Part shown: one piece after another, positions 10,904 through 22,311 of the stretch
Position numbering within the stretch: the stretch's first letter is position 1
How the letters are laid out: each line of letters opens with the position of its first letter
Assembly: GCA_024220505.1 (NCBI GenBank)
Contig: JAKZZE010000012.1
Span: 868,001-932,000 of the forward strand
Length of the DNA: 64,000 nucleotides
Source: Rhizopus arrhizus
Lineage: Eukaryota; Mucoromycota; Mucoromycetes; Mucorales; Rhizopodaceae
Direction: 5' to 3'
Position numbers and translations under genes: made by a program
Notes under the pieces: generated by a model
What the model was told of the DNA's origin: nothing
The model's database searches: none
What the model saw: only the letters and a program-made list of their open reading frames with translations

Positions 10904-12016
10904 ATGTTTTCTTTTATAATCTTTTTAATTGCTCTATGGTCTTTTGTGATTGCTGCAAATGCATTACCAAAGCGTGAGCTGTACAACAAATTTGATACTA
11001 TTGTTGCATTTGGAGATTCATATACAGACTATGGCTCGCTAGATATCTTTTATCAGAAAATGTTTAATAGGCACAGTTTGCAAGCACCTAATGCTTTAGT
11101 AAGTGCCACTATGAAATCACTCAGTATTCAGTATCCTTATCAAATGCTTAGCCAAAAAGATGGTGTGATGGACAACTTTGGATTGAATACTTGCAAGATT
11201 TAATGGGCGTTACAACTTTGTATGATTTTGCAAGGTCTGGTGCAACAGTAAACAATGTAGTTTTATTCTGAGTTCTCTCTCTCTTTTTTTTTTTTTTTTT
11301 TTTTTTTAAACTTGCTCCGTAGAGTATCGTGCCAAGATCAACACAGGATTTAAACTCACAAATCATAGCATATTCACAATCAGGCTTTGTTAATCAAAAC
11401 AAAAACAACACAGTCTACTTTATATGGATGGGCTTCAATGATATTCATGACTTGTTCTTAAGGTATGACAACAGAACTAAATCTATAGTTGACGAAGTTA
11501 GTTTATCTCTTCATACATGTTTGGTAATACGTATTTTTTCCAGAGATTTGTAAGGGCTTAAACTGTTTTTTCTAGAATAAGCTTCACAGATTGGGAGCAG
11601 CACACATTATTTTATTAAATGTGCTTCCCATAGAAAAATTACCAAAGTTTTATAACATACCTGCTAAAGAAAAACGTCAACTTGATGATATGACTAAACA
11701 ATACAATAAAAACTTGCTACACAGTATGGATATATTAAATCAAGAAGGACAAAACTCGCACCAACATATTCTCCACTACGACGTGTACACGCACTTTGCT
11801 GAATTTTGTAAGAACATGAAGGGCTCACCAGAATCTTGCAATCAAGAAACTAATTGTCAAAAGTAAAAGCAAGTGAATTACTATAAAGCGGCCAACTAAC
11901 CTAATCATAGCCTTGTTTGGTGGGATGACTTGCACTTGACTACAAGTATTCATTTAGCTTTAGCGAAATCAATTTATAATGGCCTTTTGAGCAAAGTTAT
12001 GAGCGGGCTAACATAA
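10904..12016 (+). CDS. Secreted GDSL (SGNH) lipase/esterase
   Basis: Five exons (10904-11098, 11152-11256, 11323-11496, 11576-11862, 11911-12016) give 288 residues with all phases consistent. A signal peptide covers roughly residues 1-20. The four SGNH blocks are present: FGDSYTDYG with nucleophile Ser 39, SGATVNN with Gly 95, WMGFND with Asn 139, and WWDDLHLT with Asp 259 and His 262. The family hydrolyses esters such as lipids or acetylated sugars; the substrate is unknown. Intron 4 is 48 nt with a clear CTAAC branch site. A run of 19 T (10879-10897) ends 6 nt before the start codon. The HAD-like gene follows 100 nt downstream on the same strand. Confidence 0.9.
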
Positions 12017-12070
12017 GCACACGTAATGTTTATGTTGGTAAATAAATTTATGTAATTCATTACACGGTTT

Positions 12071-12114
<44 letters not shown>

Positions 12115-12115
12115 A

Positions 12116-12727
12116 ATGCCATTTGTTGCATTTGAATTACTTGGTACAAGAAACAAGTTGTATTTATCTTACGAAAAACGATTCTGAACTAGTCTATATA
12201 ATAGATACTTTATGCAGTTTTGAAAAAGTTATCCAACGTGTAGAAAAAGTCCTAAATACACAAAGCAACACATGTATCAATAGTCAAAAAGCAAGCGTAT
12301 TTTTCTTCAATTGGTATAATACCGCACTACGTGATTATATTGCGACCTCCTTAGCCGGAAGATATTGTCCACTAAAAAAGGTGTTGAAGGCCACTTTGGT
12401 CAGGGCACTTTACCATGAAGGGCTTGAGGAACCGATAGATGAGGATATGATGATGGAGGTCCTGAAAGCCATTGAGCCCAGTACAACCGCATTTGACGCG
12501 CTGGGACTTTTAAACGATCATAAGGAGTGGGATGTGTGGATATTGTCTAGTAGTGGAACACATGAAGAAACCATTGAATTTTTGAAACATGTAGGGCTCC
12601 TAGATTATGTCAATACTCGTAACATCTTGTGCTGTGATAATTTACGTATCTCAAGGCCACATCCTAAAGTCTATTCAGAACTGATGAGACTTGCAGTACA
12701 TCAAACAAAGCGAATCGAGGTAACGTA

Positions 12728-12758
<31 letters not shown>

Positions 12759-12993
12759 CAGCATAAGCATGATACGTCATTTTTGATTATAGAACTTTTA
12801 TTTTGTTGGTTCATGCGCGTTTGACTTGGCAAGTGCAAAGAATGTGTCATTAAGAACGGTGTACCTGAATGCTTATGAGAAAATATACACAGAAGGCATG
12901 TATAATAATGGTGCGCCCGATGTGACAGGAAATGATTTGCTAGACTGCGTTAAGAAAATGATAGAATACGAAAAAGTAAAAAGATGTTTATGA
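12116..12993 (+). CDS. HAD-superfamily protein with altered catalytic motif (probable pseudoenzyme)
   Basis: Three exons (12116-12143, 12205-12719, 12793-12993) encode 247 residues similar in layout to type II haloacid dehalogenase-like proteins. Motif I, normally FDxxGT with the nucleophilic Asp, reads AFELLDTL: the nucleophile is Glu 7 and the Gly is Asp. Motif II (WILSSSG) keeps its Ser. Motif III reads SRPHPKVY, where Lys-Pro would be usual. Motif IV (FVGSCAFDLASAKN) keeps its Asp, and a conserved tail (APDVTGNDLLDCV) is present. The frame is fully open and introns splice in phase, so it may be expressed but is unlikely to act as a normal HAD hydrolase. Intron 2 contains a 13-T/18-A palindrome. 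A 28-T tract ends 4 nt before the start codon. Confidence 0.82.
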
Positions 12994-13847
12994 CGAATCT
13001 AATGAAAACGCGTTTAATAGCTTCATCTTGTACAAATATTTTGAACAGAATTTATTAAATAATGGAAAAGTCTTTTTTTTTTAAAAAAAAAAAAATGAAG
13101 CAGTGAATGTTACTTAATACTTGTTCATTCTTGAGACAGCCTCAAAAATTCAGAGAATGTGTATAGCAAAGACATTATTATACTGAATTATGGCCCTAAA
13201 GGTGTATAAAAATGCAAACCTCTTCAAGGATTTAAAGAAGACAGTACTTTATACTTTCTATGACATCTCTCAAATGGCGTGGTAAGCTCAAGGTGTTCGA
13301 GTATGATTTCATCTATGCTGCTTTACTTGATGATCGTTCAAAGCGCATCAAGAAAATTAGATGAACTCATAAGTCGATTAAAATGTTGTAGATAGGGACA
13401 ATCGTCCAAGACAAGTATATGATTTCATTTGCTGTGACAACTTGTCTAGTTATCTTGCTCTACCAAGAGCAGCCACTGCTATCTCTAGATCATCTGAGGT
13501 CCTTATTACGTCTTGATGGCTGATCTTCAGAGTAGGGATTCAAAAATAAATTGATTTATGATATCTATAGACATTCTCCTTTGTCTGCTGGTTCTGAGCA
13601 ATTTATCTTGGCTGGATTCTCTTTTGATGTTGTTAAGCCATTAGAGAGACTTAATCAATCAATACATCATTCATGAAATTTACCAATGCTTCTAAGACTT
13701 AGTAAATATATACAGTGAGATGTTAGCATAGTTGCGATCCTTTTATTGATTGAGTGATGTTTATACTATTTTTTATGTCTGTAAATAAATGCTAAAATAT
13801 ATATTATTTCAATAGCATGAATGAATTTTGTTTTTCTTATAAATTAT
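12994..13847. other. Degenerate coding remnants downstream of the HAD-like gene
   Basis: Short plus-strand stretches read like protein but are broken by stops and shifts: about 13189-13285 (MALKVYKNANLFKDLKK), 13400-13515 (VYDFICCDNLSSYLA) and 13565-13675 (SPLSAGSEQFILAGFSF). I do not recognise a family. A T10/A13 palindrome lies at 13073-13095. This looks like a decayed gene or transposon rather than an active one. Confidence 0.35.
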
Positions 13848-13935
13848 TTCCAGAAATTAAGGTCGCATTTTGTAAAATTTTATAATATAATTTATATGTA
13901 ATTACGACAAGTCACGGCGACTTTAACTTCTGGAA
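13848..13935 (-). repeat. 88-bp foldback repeat (MITE-like), copy B
   Basis: Reverse complement of this block aligns along its full length with 861-948: same length, shared inner segments TGACTTGTCG and ATTATAAAATT, and the same TTCCAGAA/TTCTGGAA ends. Its own ends pair as inverted repeats (CCAGAAATTAAGGTCGC against its partner, 15 of 17). No target-site duplication is clear. Confidence 0.7.
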
Positions 13936-14416
13936 ATGGTGTCTCTCGAATGATGTGAGGCTTCAAAATTTAGCCAATGAATTAATATTTGTTTGCTTGA
14001 GTTTTTCAAAAAAAAAAAAAAAAAAAAAAAAAGTGCTGCATAAGCAATGACGTGAAATTGTGTAACATTTATTAAAATAAAGAATTTCTAGTAAATATAA
14101 ACTAAAAGAAAACAATTATTGATGCTGTATAATATTCATTTACTGTTTGATGATTAAAATAGCACTAGAATCAAGTATAGAAATGGATAGATTATCTTGA
14201 TTATACAAGATTGAAAAAAAGAGTATAAAAAAAGATGCTTTATCATCTCTAGTATCCTTTGACAGCCCTTTCGATCATGATTCTCATGAAATGAACCATC
14301 AAAACTTTAATTTTTAATGCCCATGTGTATAAATTGAGTGATGAATAGCACAATTCCATTTACCCCCGTTTTTTAAAATAAATTTTTCAAATTTCTTTTT
14401 TTATTTATTTTAAATC

Positions 14417-15024
14417 ATGTCTCTTCGCATCTTGTCTTCACGCCTTATTCGTCCTTGTTTATTGTCCACTCCTAATCTGTGGATTGCTCACCGTGGATAT
14501 GCTAGTAAGTTGCTTTCTTAAAAATGATTTTAATAACGTTTTATAGTCAAAAGGTTTACAAAGGAGCATGATTGGATCTCTTTTGAGGATGGTGTAGGAA
14601 CACTTGGTATCACAGATTACGCTCAAAAACAACTGGGTGAGATAGTTTATGTTGAAATCCCTGATGTTGGCAATGCATTTACAAAAGGAGGTAAGAAAAA
14701 AATAATGCGTGTCTTGGCAAAGAAATAAAAAATAAAATAAATAGAGCCATTCGGTAGTGTTGAATCAGTCAAGTCTGTAAGTGAAGTATACGCGCCTGTT
14801 TCTGGTGAAGTGGTCGCAGTGAATCAATTGGTCTCAGATGAACCTGAAGTAGTTAATCAAAGTGCTGAAGAGGATGGTATGAATATAAATAATAAAACTC
14901 ATTTCTTATCGATCGTATAGGTTGGTTGGCTAAGATTCAATTGAAGGATCCTAAAGAATTGGATGCCTTATTAGATGAAGCGGCATACAAAGCATATTAT
15001 GAGTCATTGGATGATGAACATTAG
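14417..15024 (+). CDS. GCSH: Glycine cleavage system H protein, mitochondrial
   Basis: Four exons (14417-14504, 14547-14690, 14745-14876, 14921-15024) give 155 residues. The H protein carries a lipoyl arm that shuttles the aminomethyl group between the P, T and L proteins of the mitochondrial glycine decarboxylase complex. A mitochondrial targeting peptide, rich in Arg, Ser and Leu, spans residues 1-29 and ends at the first intron. The mature part starts [12 protein letters not shown]. The lipoylation site is the Lys in [19 protein letters not shown]. All introns are short (42-54 nt) and in phase 1. The stop lies 92 nt from the stop of the convergent bZIP gene. Confidence 0.95.
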
Positions 15025-15116
15025 ATTCAGACATCAAATAAAGATGAAATGTATTTTTGTTTATAAAGCATGGTTAGATGTAGTTGATTTAAAAGATAAA
15101 GGGTTATATTGATATT

Positions 15117-16159
15117 TCATGCTTTAATATATTTCTTTGCCTTTTGATATGACCTAGAAAGAAAAGGTTCTTCTTCTCTTGACCTTTCAGCTACCATTTC
15201 ACATAAAAGATTGAAAATAGTACACTGAAGCCAACTGACAACTGAAAATGTTTCTTTTGAATTCGGTCGTATCTTTTTTCTTTCACTGATGACTCTTGTG
15301 GAATCCAAAGATTCACAAACAACATCCTTTTTTGTTGGTAAATTTGAGATAGGAGGCAACAGTCGAGTTGAAGCTATCAATTGATCTGTGTTCATTGTCA
15401 TCGTGTGAGATAATACGATGGACATTAGCGCAGGTGCAAGCAGTGGATAATGTTTTAATAAATCAGCTGAATCTGCATGCTGTCCTTGTTCTTTGGATAA
15501 AAATACATGATTCCAAGTAGGCACCACTGCTTGTGAAATAAATGAGTTCCCTGCAAATCCTGGCAAGACAAGGTCCCAATTGTCAAGGATACGATCACTG
15601 CTATCAGGTGGTGTTGACAGATGTTGATGATTGGATTCATCGAGTGAGGTAGGCTGAGTGACAGTTTGAATCATTAAATCAAGTCTCAACTTGTCATTTT
15701 CGTTTTGTATCTCTTCCATTTTGGATTTGAGCCAATTTATTTCTAGTTTTAGTTGACTATTTTCTGCTATTTGTTCTTCTAATTCTTTTTCCAAGTTATT
15801 TACATATTCTATAAAAGGATATCGTAAGAATGTGGCCTATTTTTTTTTTTTTTTTTTTTTTTTGTTAAAAAAAAACCTTTTCTTTTATTCCTAAACTTTC
15901 TAGCAGAAATCTTATTTAGTAATTGTCGACGTTCTTTTGAATCCATTTTTATCAACTGAGAAGCAGGCAAAGTATCATGAATTGGTCTAAAATTCAATTT
16001 ACTTGTTGAACAAATAAGGTTTTTTGGGCATTTATTTAAAGTTGATATATTTTCAATCTTATAATTTATAAACCCTTCTTTTTCATTCTTTAATTTATTC
16101 GGTTGATCAAATAATAATCTATAAAAATCATTATCACTTATAGAGTTATTGTTATTCAT
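15117..16159 (-). CDS. bZIP transcription factor
   Basis: Two exons, read 16159-15877 and 15808-15117, encode 324 residues. The basic region has the invariant N-x7-R signature (N82 to R90 in NKISARKFR), followed by NKRKEYVNNLEKELEEQ and a leucine zipper of about five heptads to roughly residue 130. The intron lies exactly between the basic region and the zipper, is 68 nt, and consists largely of an A/T homopolymer with an atypical donor (GTTTTTTT). The C-terminus contains a conserved-looking hydrophobic block, HYPLLAPALMSIVLSHT. The subgroup and target genes are unknown. The N-terminus is Asn-rich. The gene is divergent from Rab8 across a 451-bp shared promoter. Confidence 0.9.
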
Positions 16160-16610
16160 TGTTAATAAAGAAAAAAAAAAAAAAAAAAGAAAAAAAGGTT
16201 GGAAAAATTATATTTCTATTCCCAGAAGCAGAAAATGAATCCATCCAATAAAATATTCTTATTTAATAGAGTCTCTGTGAGAGAAAGGATTCAAATGATT
16301 GGCTTAAGTTAATAGTCTGTCGGTTCACCAGATTCATGCTTTTTTTATATAAAAATAATTCTTGCAAGCAGCCAAATAATATGAGTGAAAGTCATGTCAT
16401 TCATGAATTGTAAGCAATAAGAAGAGAAAAAAAAAAAAAAAAAAAAAAAAGAGAGAAAGAGAGAGAGGTAAGCAATAGCAAATGATGCACGTGGCATTTT
16501 TTTGCAGAAAGAAAAAAAAAAAGGAGAGGGGGTAAAAGGAGAAAAGGGACTTGTTCTCCTTTTTTATATTCTTTATTCTCTCTTTCTTTCTTTCTGTCTC
16601 TTGAGTGATA
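16160..16610. promoter_or_regulatory. Shared divergent promoter, bZIP / Rab8
   Basis: 451 bp between two divergent start codons with no reading frame. Each end carries a pyrimidine tract on the sense strand of the adjoining gene (T tract towards bZIP; CT-rich tract before Rab8). The middle has an A23 run near 16428-16450 and a purine-rich GAGAGAGAGGTAAG stretch. Confidence 0.5.
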
Positions 16611-17476
<866 letters not shown>

Positions 17477-17540
17477 GGGGAGGGTATATTTATTTATTTT
17501 TTTGGGGGGAAGTACAGTATATAAATAGGATATATATTTT

Positions 17541-19025
17541 TTATAATATAATGCAATTATTTGCAGTATGAGTTGAATTATTTCCACTTTGACGATGAGT
17601 CGTGTTATTCATTCCTCGAACACTTCCAACCTGTCTTGTATTTAATGTTGTAGCTGACGTGTTTTCTTGAAAAGAATAAAAGCTTTTGATAGTCAACATG
17701 GGACTTGCTTTTGCCAAAGCATTTTTTACACCTGATTCAGTAATATTTAAACAATCCAAGACTTTGAGATTAATCTGTCGTTCTCTTTGAGAAAAAAGAC
17801 TGATGCCTGAATCAGTTAAAAGCAAACTTTCAGATTGAATTCGCTTTTGTGACTGTAAAAAGACGGCGATCGTGTTCAGGACCTCATCCGTCACGGTACA
17901 GTTATCGAGCTCGAGATGTTGTAACTTATGACATACGCCATGAAGGATCAAGTGCGTGATGGCATCATCCGATATCTGAGTACAGTTTGATAAGCAGAAC
18001 CTTTGAAGGTCTGTTTGATGATTGGCTATCGCCCGAACAGTGATACCTGTGATTTGCTGCAGATCTTCTAGGTCGAGATGAACCAAGCTCTTGACACGAG
18101 AAGAAAGATAGCAAAAGCCTTGATCGGTCATCAAGACACATCCAGATAGTTCAAGATGTGTTAGATGTGGGGTATATTGAGATAGGTGACGAAGGGTGGC
18201 ATCTGTCAATCGAGCACAACTAGACAGATTCAAATGGGTTATTTTTGTCTTTTGGATGGATAGAAAGGAAAGTAAGCCAGTGTCTGTGAGAGAAGTACAG
18301 GCGGCTAAACTGAGATGGGTCAAATTCGGCATGTGACGGCCAAAGGTTTCCATGGTAGCATCATCCAACTGTGGACAACCATCAATCTTTAGATAACGCA
18401 AGGAAGAAGAGCAAGAGGTAACCAAGGGTACCAAACCTTGACCGGTGATATTTCTACACCAACTTAAATTAATCTTTTCAAGCCTTGATAGACTATTGAT
18501 GGCAAGCGTTGAATTCTTGACTGTGTCCAATCCAGAGACATCCAATACACGTAATTGATGTGCTCTTTGCAAGAAGCAAGTGATACTCGCAGCAGATAAA
18601 TTTCGGCAACCGTTGATAATCATCACTTGCACATTAGGACAATGCTCTGATAATACTCTTAATGCATGTCCATTAAATTGTATGCATCCTCTGCTTATTA
18701 CGTTAGTATAAAAGAGGGGGGGAGTATAAAATAGGAAATTACCTAAAGTTTGCAATCTTTAAAAATCCAGAAGAAGCCTTGATGAGTTTTAATAAATAAT
18801 CAGTTGGGATGGTCTTGTAAAATGGGATTATATTTATTTTTGACCAAAGTGAACCATCAAACACTAGTTTATTCCACTTTCTACAGACCTTTGATAATCA
18901 GGGTTAGTAGATAGCATAATAATAGCAGTAGTATTTACCACAGTTGATTTTAAAAGGTCTTCTAAAGGTAATTCAGAAAATATCTTTATTTGTAATTCAT
19001 CTGGTAATTCTGTAAATCTTTTCAT
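17541..19025 (-). CDS. F-box and leucine-rich-repeat protein with C-terminal CaaX box
   Basis: Three exons, read 19025-18939, 18888-18743 and 18690-17541, encode 460 residues. An F-box spans about residues 6-45 (LPDELQIKIFSELPLEDLL, then VCRKWNKLVFDGSLW) and is split by intron 1. Cysteine-containing LRRs of the FBXL type follow (for example SSLRYLKIDGCPQLDDAT and THLELSGCVLMTDQGF). Such proteins are substrate receptors of SCF ubiquitin ligases. The last four residues are CIIL, a CaaX motif whose Leu favours geranylgeranylation; animal FBXL2 ends similarly (CVIL) and is membrane-anchored. The sequence before it is Asn/Thr/Ser-rich. Membrane attachment is thus inferred. The acceptor of intron 2 could be either of two AGs 3 nt apart. 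Confidence 0.9.
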
Positions 19026-19231
19026 TATGATTATTGAAAGAAAAGAAAGAAAAAAAAAAAAAAAAAAAAGGAAAATTCTTTTATTTATATGAGTAATGTG
19101 AACCCTATTTTTATTATGATATTCTTGACAACCAGGTGATCAAAATATTTATGATTGAAAGTTCTCTACTAATTTACCAACTAAAAGATATTTTGAAGCA
19201 AAATGTTGCTATAATGCATTTTGTTTAGTCT

Positions 19232-19862
19232 TTAGTCATCTTCATCATTCATCCTTACCTCCCATTCTCTTAAAGATTCCCACTCATCTGCAGATAAATC
19301 TTCAAGTTTATCAATCGACTCTTTAGGATCAGTCAGCATATCCAAGTCAAATGAATTCTTTGCCAGTCCACGGGAAGCATCATGTCCTGCAAAATTAGCA
19401 TAAGGCCCTCCTAGATTTCTGTGTGTGTGAGAAAAAGGATGATGGTGATGATCTTAAATACCTGGTCCATAAAAATTTCTTCCTCTTGTTACATCATAAA
19501 TAGATCCATTCACTGCCATCAATATACGTCCTTCTTTACCATTTCCATCAAAAGGTAATAAATCTAATGGAGTATAGTTCTTGAAGACTAATACTTCTGG
19601 ATGTTTAGCTTCTTGAATAGTTGATGTAGATGAACTACTATATGAACGAACAAGATAAGCAAGCATCTTGAATAAAAAAAAAAATATTATTATTCTTCTT
19701 CTTATTATCTCCTTCATTTTATATTACTGCTAATAAAGCCCAATTAACTGGATTCTCTATTGTTATCATTAATATCGTCAATAAAATATTTATGTTAAAG
19801 AAACCTTTCATTTGTTTTAATAATGTATTTAAAGTAGTAGTCATTGTACGTTGAGATGTCAT
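19232..19862 (-). CDS. DAP1: DAP1/MAPR-type cytochrome b5-like heme protein
   Basis: Three exons, read 19862-19728, 19666-19462 and 19410-19232, give 172 residues. An N-terminal hydrophobic segment (about residues 27-55) should anchor it in the endoplasmic reticulum. The cytochrome b5-like domain shows [50 protein letters not shown] and [11 protein letters not shown], all typical of membrane-associated progesterone receptor proteins. The tail [18 protein letters not shown] is also conserved. Yeast Dap1 binds heme and supports the sterol 14-alpha-demethylase Erg11. An alternative start is Met 7. It lies directly downstream of a 5-alpha-reductase-like gene on the same strand. Confidence 0.9.
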
Positions 19863-19988
19863 TGCTATTATAAAAAAAAAGAAAAAGAAAAAAAAACAAA
19901 AGCAACAAAAGAAAAGCAAAAAAATAGAAAATAAAATACCGCATAAATTATAAAGTGTATTACAACCGAGCCAATAAGATGTTTTTAT

Positions 19989-20818
19989 TTAAAAAATGAA
20001 TGGAATCACTGCCTTTCTTTGCTCTGGATAATCTTTAAATTCGTTTTTATACCATGCATGTGTTCTCCAAGCTCGAGGCATTAAGTTTGCTGCTGTTGAA
20101 ACAGCAAAGATCAAAGCAGGTAGACTCGGCCAAGAAGCAAGTGCATACCCTGTCCATTCGATAATTTCACTCAAATAATTGGGACAGCTCACATATCGAA
20201 ATAGTCCACCTTGTGGAATAAAATATCTTTTGGTCTTGTCCTTCTTTTCGCGTAACTTGAAGAGAAGTGAGTCATGATAAATGTTGGATAGGAATCCGAT
20301 GAGCCACAGAAAGAGACCAACCCAAAATTGTGTACTGGTTGATTGACTGTGACGTCCGATCCACATACCATTGGTATACCCATTAATAAAGTTAAAGACA
20401 ACAGAGCTAGATGAAGTAAAGACATGTATAGGTGACATGGAATTGGCGCGTAAGGGGTAAATGATACTTCGATTTGTGTAGTGAATGATCCAAGCAGAGG
20501 CCAACATGGTCTGAAAGGGCGTCCAGGTAGGTCGAGTAAAATAAAGTGAGGTGATGAATACGATGGGAGAAATGATTTCCATAGCACACCAACTCCATTT
20601 ACCATTCATACTCCAATCAATACCCAACTTGCCAGCAAATCGACCTATCATATTTTATGTTTATCAATTATTGTTCTCTTTCATTTCTGATTTTTACCAT
20701 ACGGAGCATTCACTAACAAAAGAGAAGGAACCATCAGGAATGGAAATGTGGCATAAACACCAAGCGTTGTATCATATGTAGACTGCTTCAACCAATAACT
20801 GGCTATATTTTCAAGCAT
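19989..20818 (-). CDS. 3-oxo-5-alpha-steroid 4-dehydrogenase (SRD5A/DET2) family membrane enzyme
   Basis: Two exons, read 20818-20698 and 20644-19989, encode 258 residues, the usual family length. Several hydrophobic segments span the chain. The C-terminal domain has the family pattern: YFIPQGGLFRYVSCPNYLSEI, EWTGYALASW, and a final stretch RTHAWYKNEFKDYP with the ending KAVIPFIF. Family members reduce delta-4,5 double bonds of steroids with NADPH in the ER. In fungi the true substrate is unknown, and polyprenol reductase or enoyl reductase relatives share the fold, so the specific reaction is not certain. The single intron (53 nt) splits a Gly codon after VNAPY. Confidence 0.88.
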
Positions 20819-21120
20819 GTTTATAATAAAATAAATAAATAAAAAAAAAAAATAAAAAAATAAAAAAAATTCTATAATCAATGCGTTTTATTGTTATCCA
20901 ATAAGAAATCGCTGGAGATTGAATGTTTAGAGTGTAAAAAAAAAAAGGTGATAAGTTGATGATGAAGTGTACTCTTTAGAGATATTAATAAGTTATAGAG
21001 GACATTCTAATGACTGAGAACAACATTAGATCCTCTATTTTATTATTAATAAATGGAGAAAAAAAGTATTAAAAAAGTTATATAAACATTACACAAATAA
21101 GAAAAAAAAAAGAATATAAA

Positions 21121-21895
21121 TTAACAGCAACCTCCACCTTGCTTCTCATCTTCAGTTGGCTGATTAACATTAATCGTTTGTCCTGCAGTAGGTCTAATCA
21201 CATCATTGGATGATTCAAGTGCTTTGTTGGACACAATTCGATAGATTTCTAATACAATAATGATGAGCATTTTTTTGTTTTACGTGTGACAATTACCTGT
21301 TAATATCCTTTGGAAAGCAAGTTCTACGTTACTTGAATCCAAAGCAGATGTCTCAATAAACGAAAGTCCGTTATCAGCTATGATACAATGAATACAAAGA
21401 CATACTTTACATTCTATCTTTTACCTGCAAATTGTTTAGCCTCTTCTGTTGGAACCGCACGTAAATGCCTCAAATCACTCTTATTTCCCACAAGCATCAC
21501 CACGATATTTGAATCAGCATGATCACGAAGTTCTTTTAACCAACGCATCACATTCTCATATGTTTGATACTTTGCAATATCATACACCAACAATGCACCT
21601 ACAGCACCTCGATAATAAGCACTGGTAATAGCTCGATATCTCTCTTGACCAGCCGTATCCCATATTTGGGCCTTGACTGTCTTGTTGTCGACCTGAACAG
21701 AACGAGTGGCAAATTCAACACCGATCGTACTCTTTGACTCCAAATTAAATTCGTTACGAGTAAAACGGCTCAACAGGTTGGTTTTACCAACACCAGAGTC
21801 ACCAATAAGGACCACTATTCTCATTAATTGATATTATAATTCCCTTGATTTATCTTACCTTTAAAGAGGTAGTCATATTCGTCGTCTCTACTCAT
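21121..21895 (-). CDS. RAB11: Rab11/Ypt31-family small GTPase
   Basis: Four exons, read 21895-21859, 21814-21425, 21377-21297 and 21248-21121, give 211 residues. Rab11/Ypt31 works at the trans-Golgi and recycling endosomes and, in yeast, acts upstream of Sec4. The N-terminus [20 protein letters not shown], switch [37 protein letters not shown] and [11 protein letters not shown] are diagnostic. The C-terminus ends QGGGCC for double prenylation. The first exon has only 37 nt. A T-rich leader precedes the ATG. It belongs to the minus-strand run and lies about 4.4 kb from the Rab8 gene. Confidence 0.95.
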
Positions 21896-22311
21896 TTCTT
21901 GCTGTTGTTATAAAGAAGAAAGAAAAGAAAGAGAAAGAAAATAAAAAAAAGGACTTTGAAGTAATTAAGGTTCATTGTTACATAAAGAGAAATGTCACGG
22001 AATAAACGAATGTTCACTTTATCAATAAAACAGGTTTATTTACTTCATACAACATGTATATCTTTAGTAACAAAATAACTTATCCTTTTATCCTTTGAAA
22101 ACCAAGAATGATACATGTAGGTGTATGTATGTGTATAAAGCAATAATAGCGTTGTTTGAAAATAAGTGTTTTCTGGGTTTGAAGTAGATGCAAAAGTTTA
22201 AAGTGTAGCCCTAGCCTTCCCCCCTTCCTTTTGGCACATCTTCCCCCTCTTTTTTTCCCCCTGCTTTTTCCTTCTTCTAAACAAAAAATGATCTGTAGTT
22301 AACATGTATAT
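21896..22311. other. Intergenic, Rab11 promoter and NAD kinase 3' region
   Basis: No reading frame. A C-rich stretch with several CCCCC blocks lies at about 22212-22263, unusual in this AT-rich window. Seen on the minus strand it is G-rich and near the NAD kinase 3' end. The Rab11 side holds a CT/T-rich leader. Confidence 0.45.
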
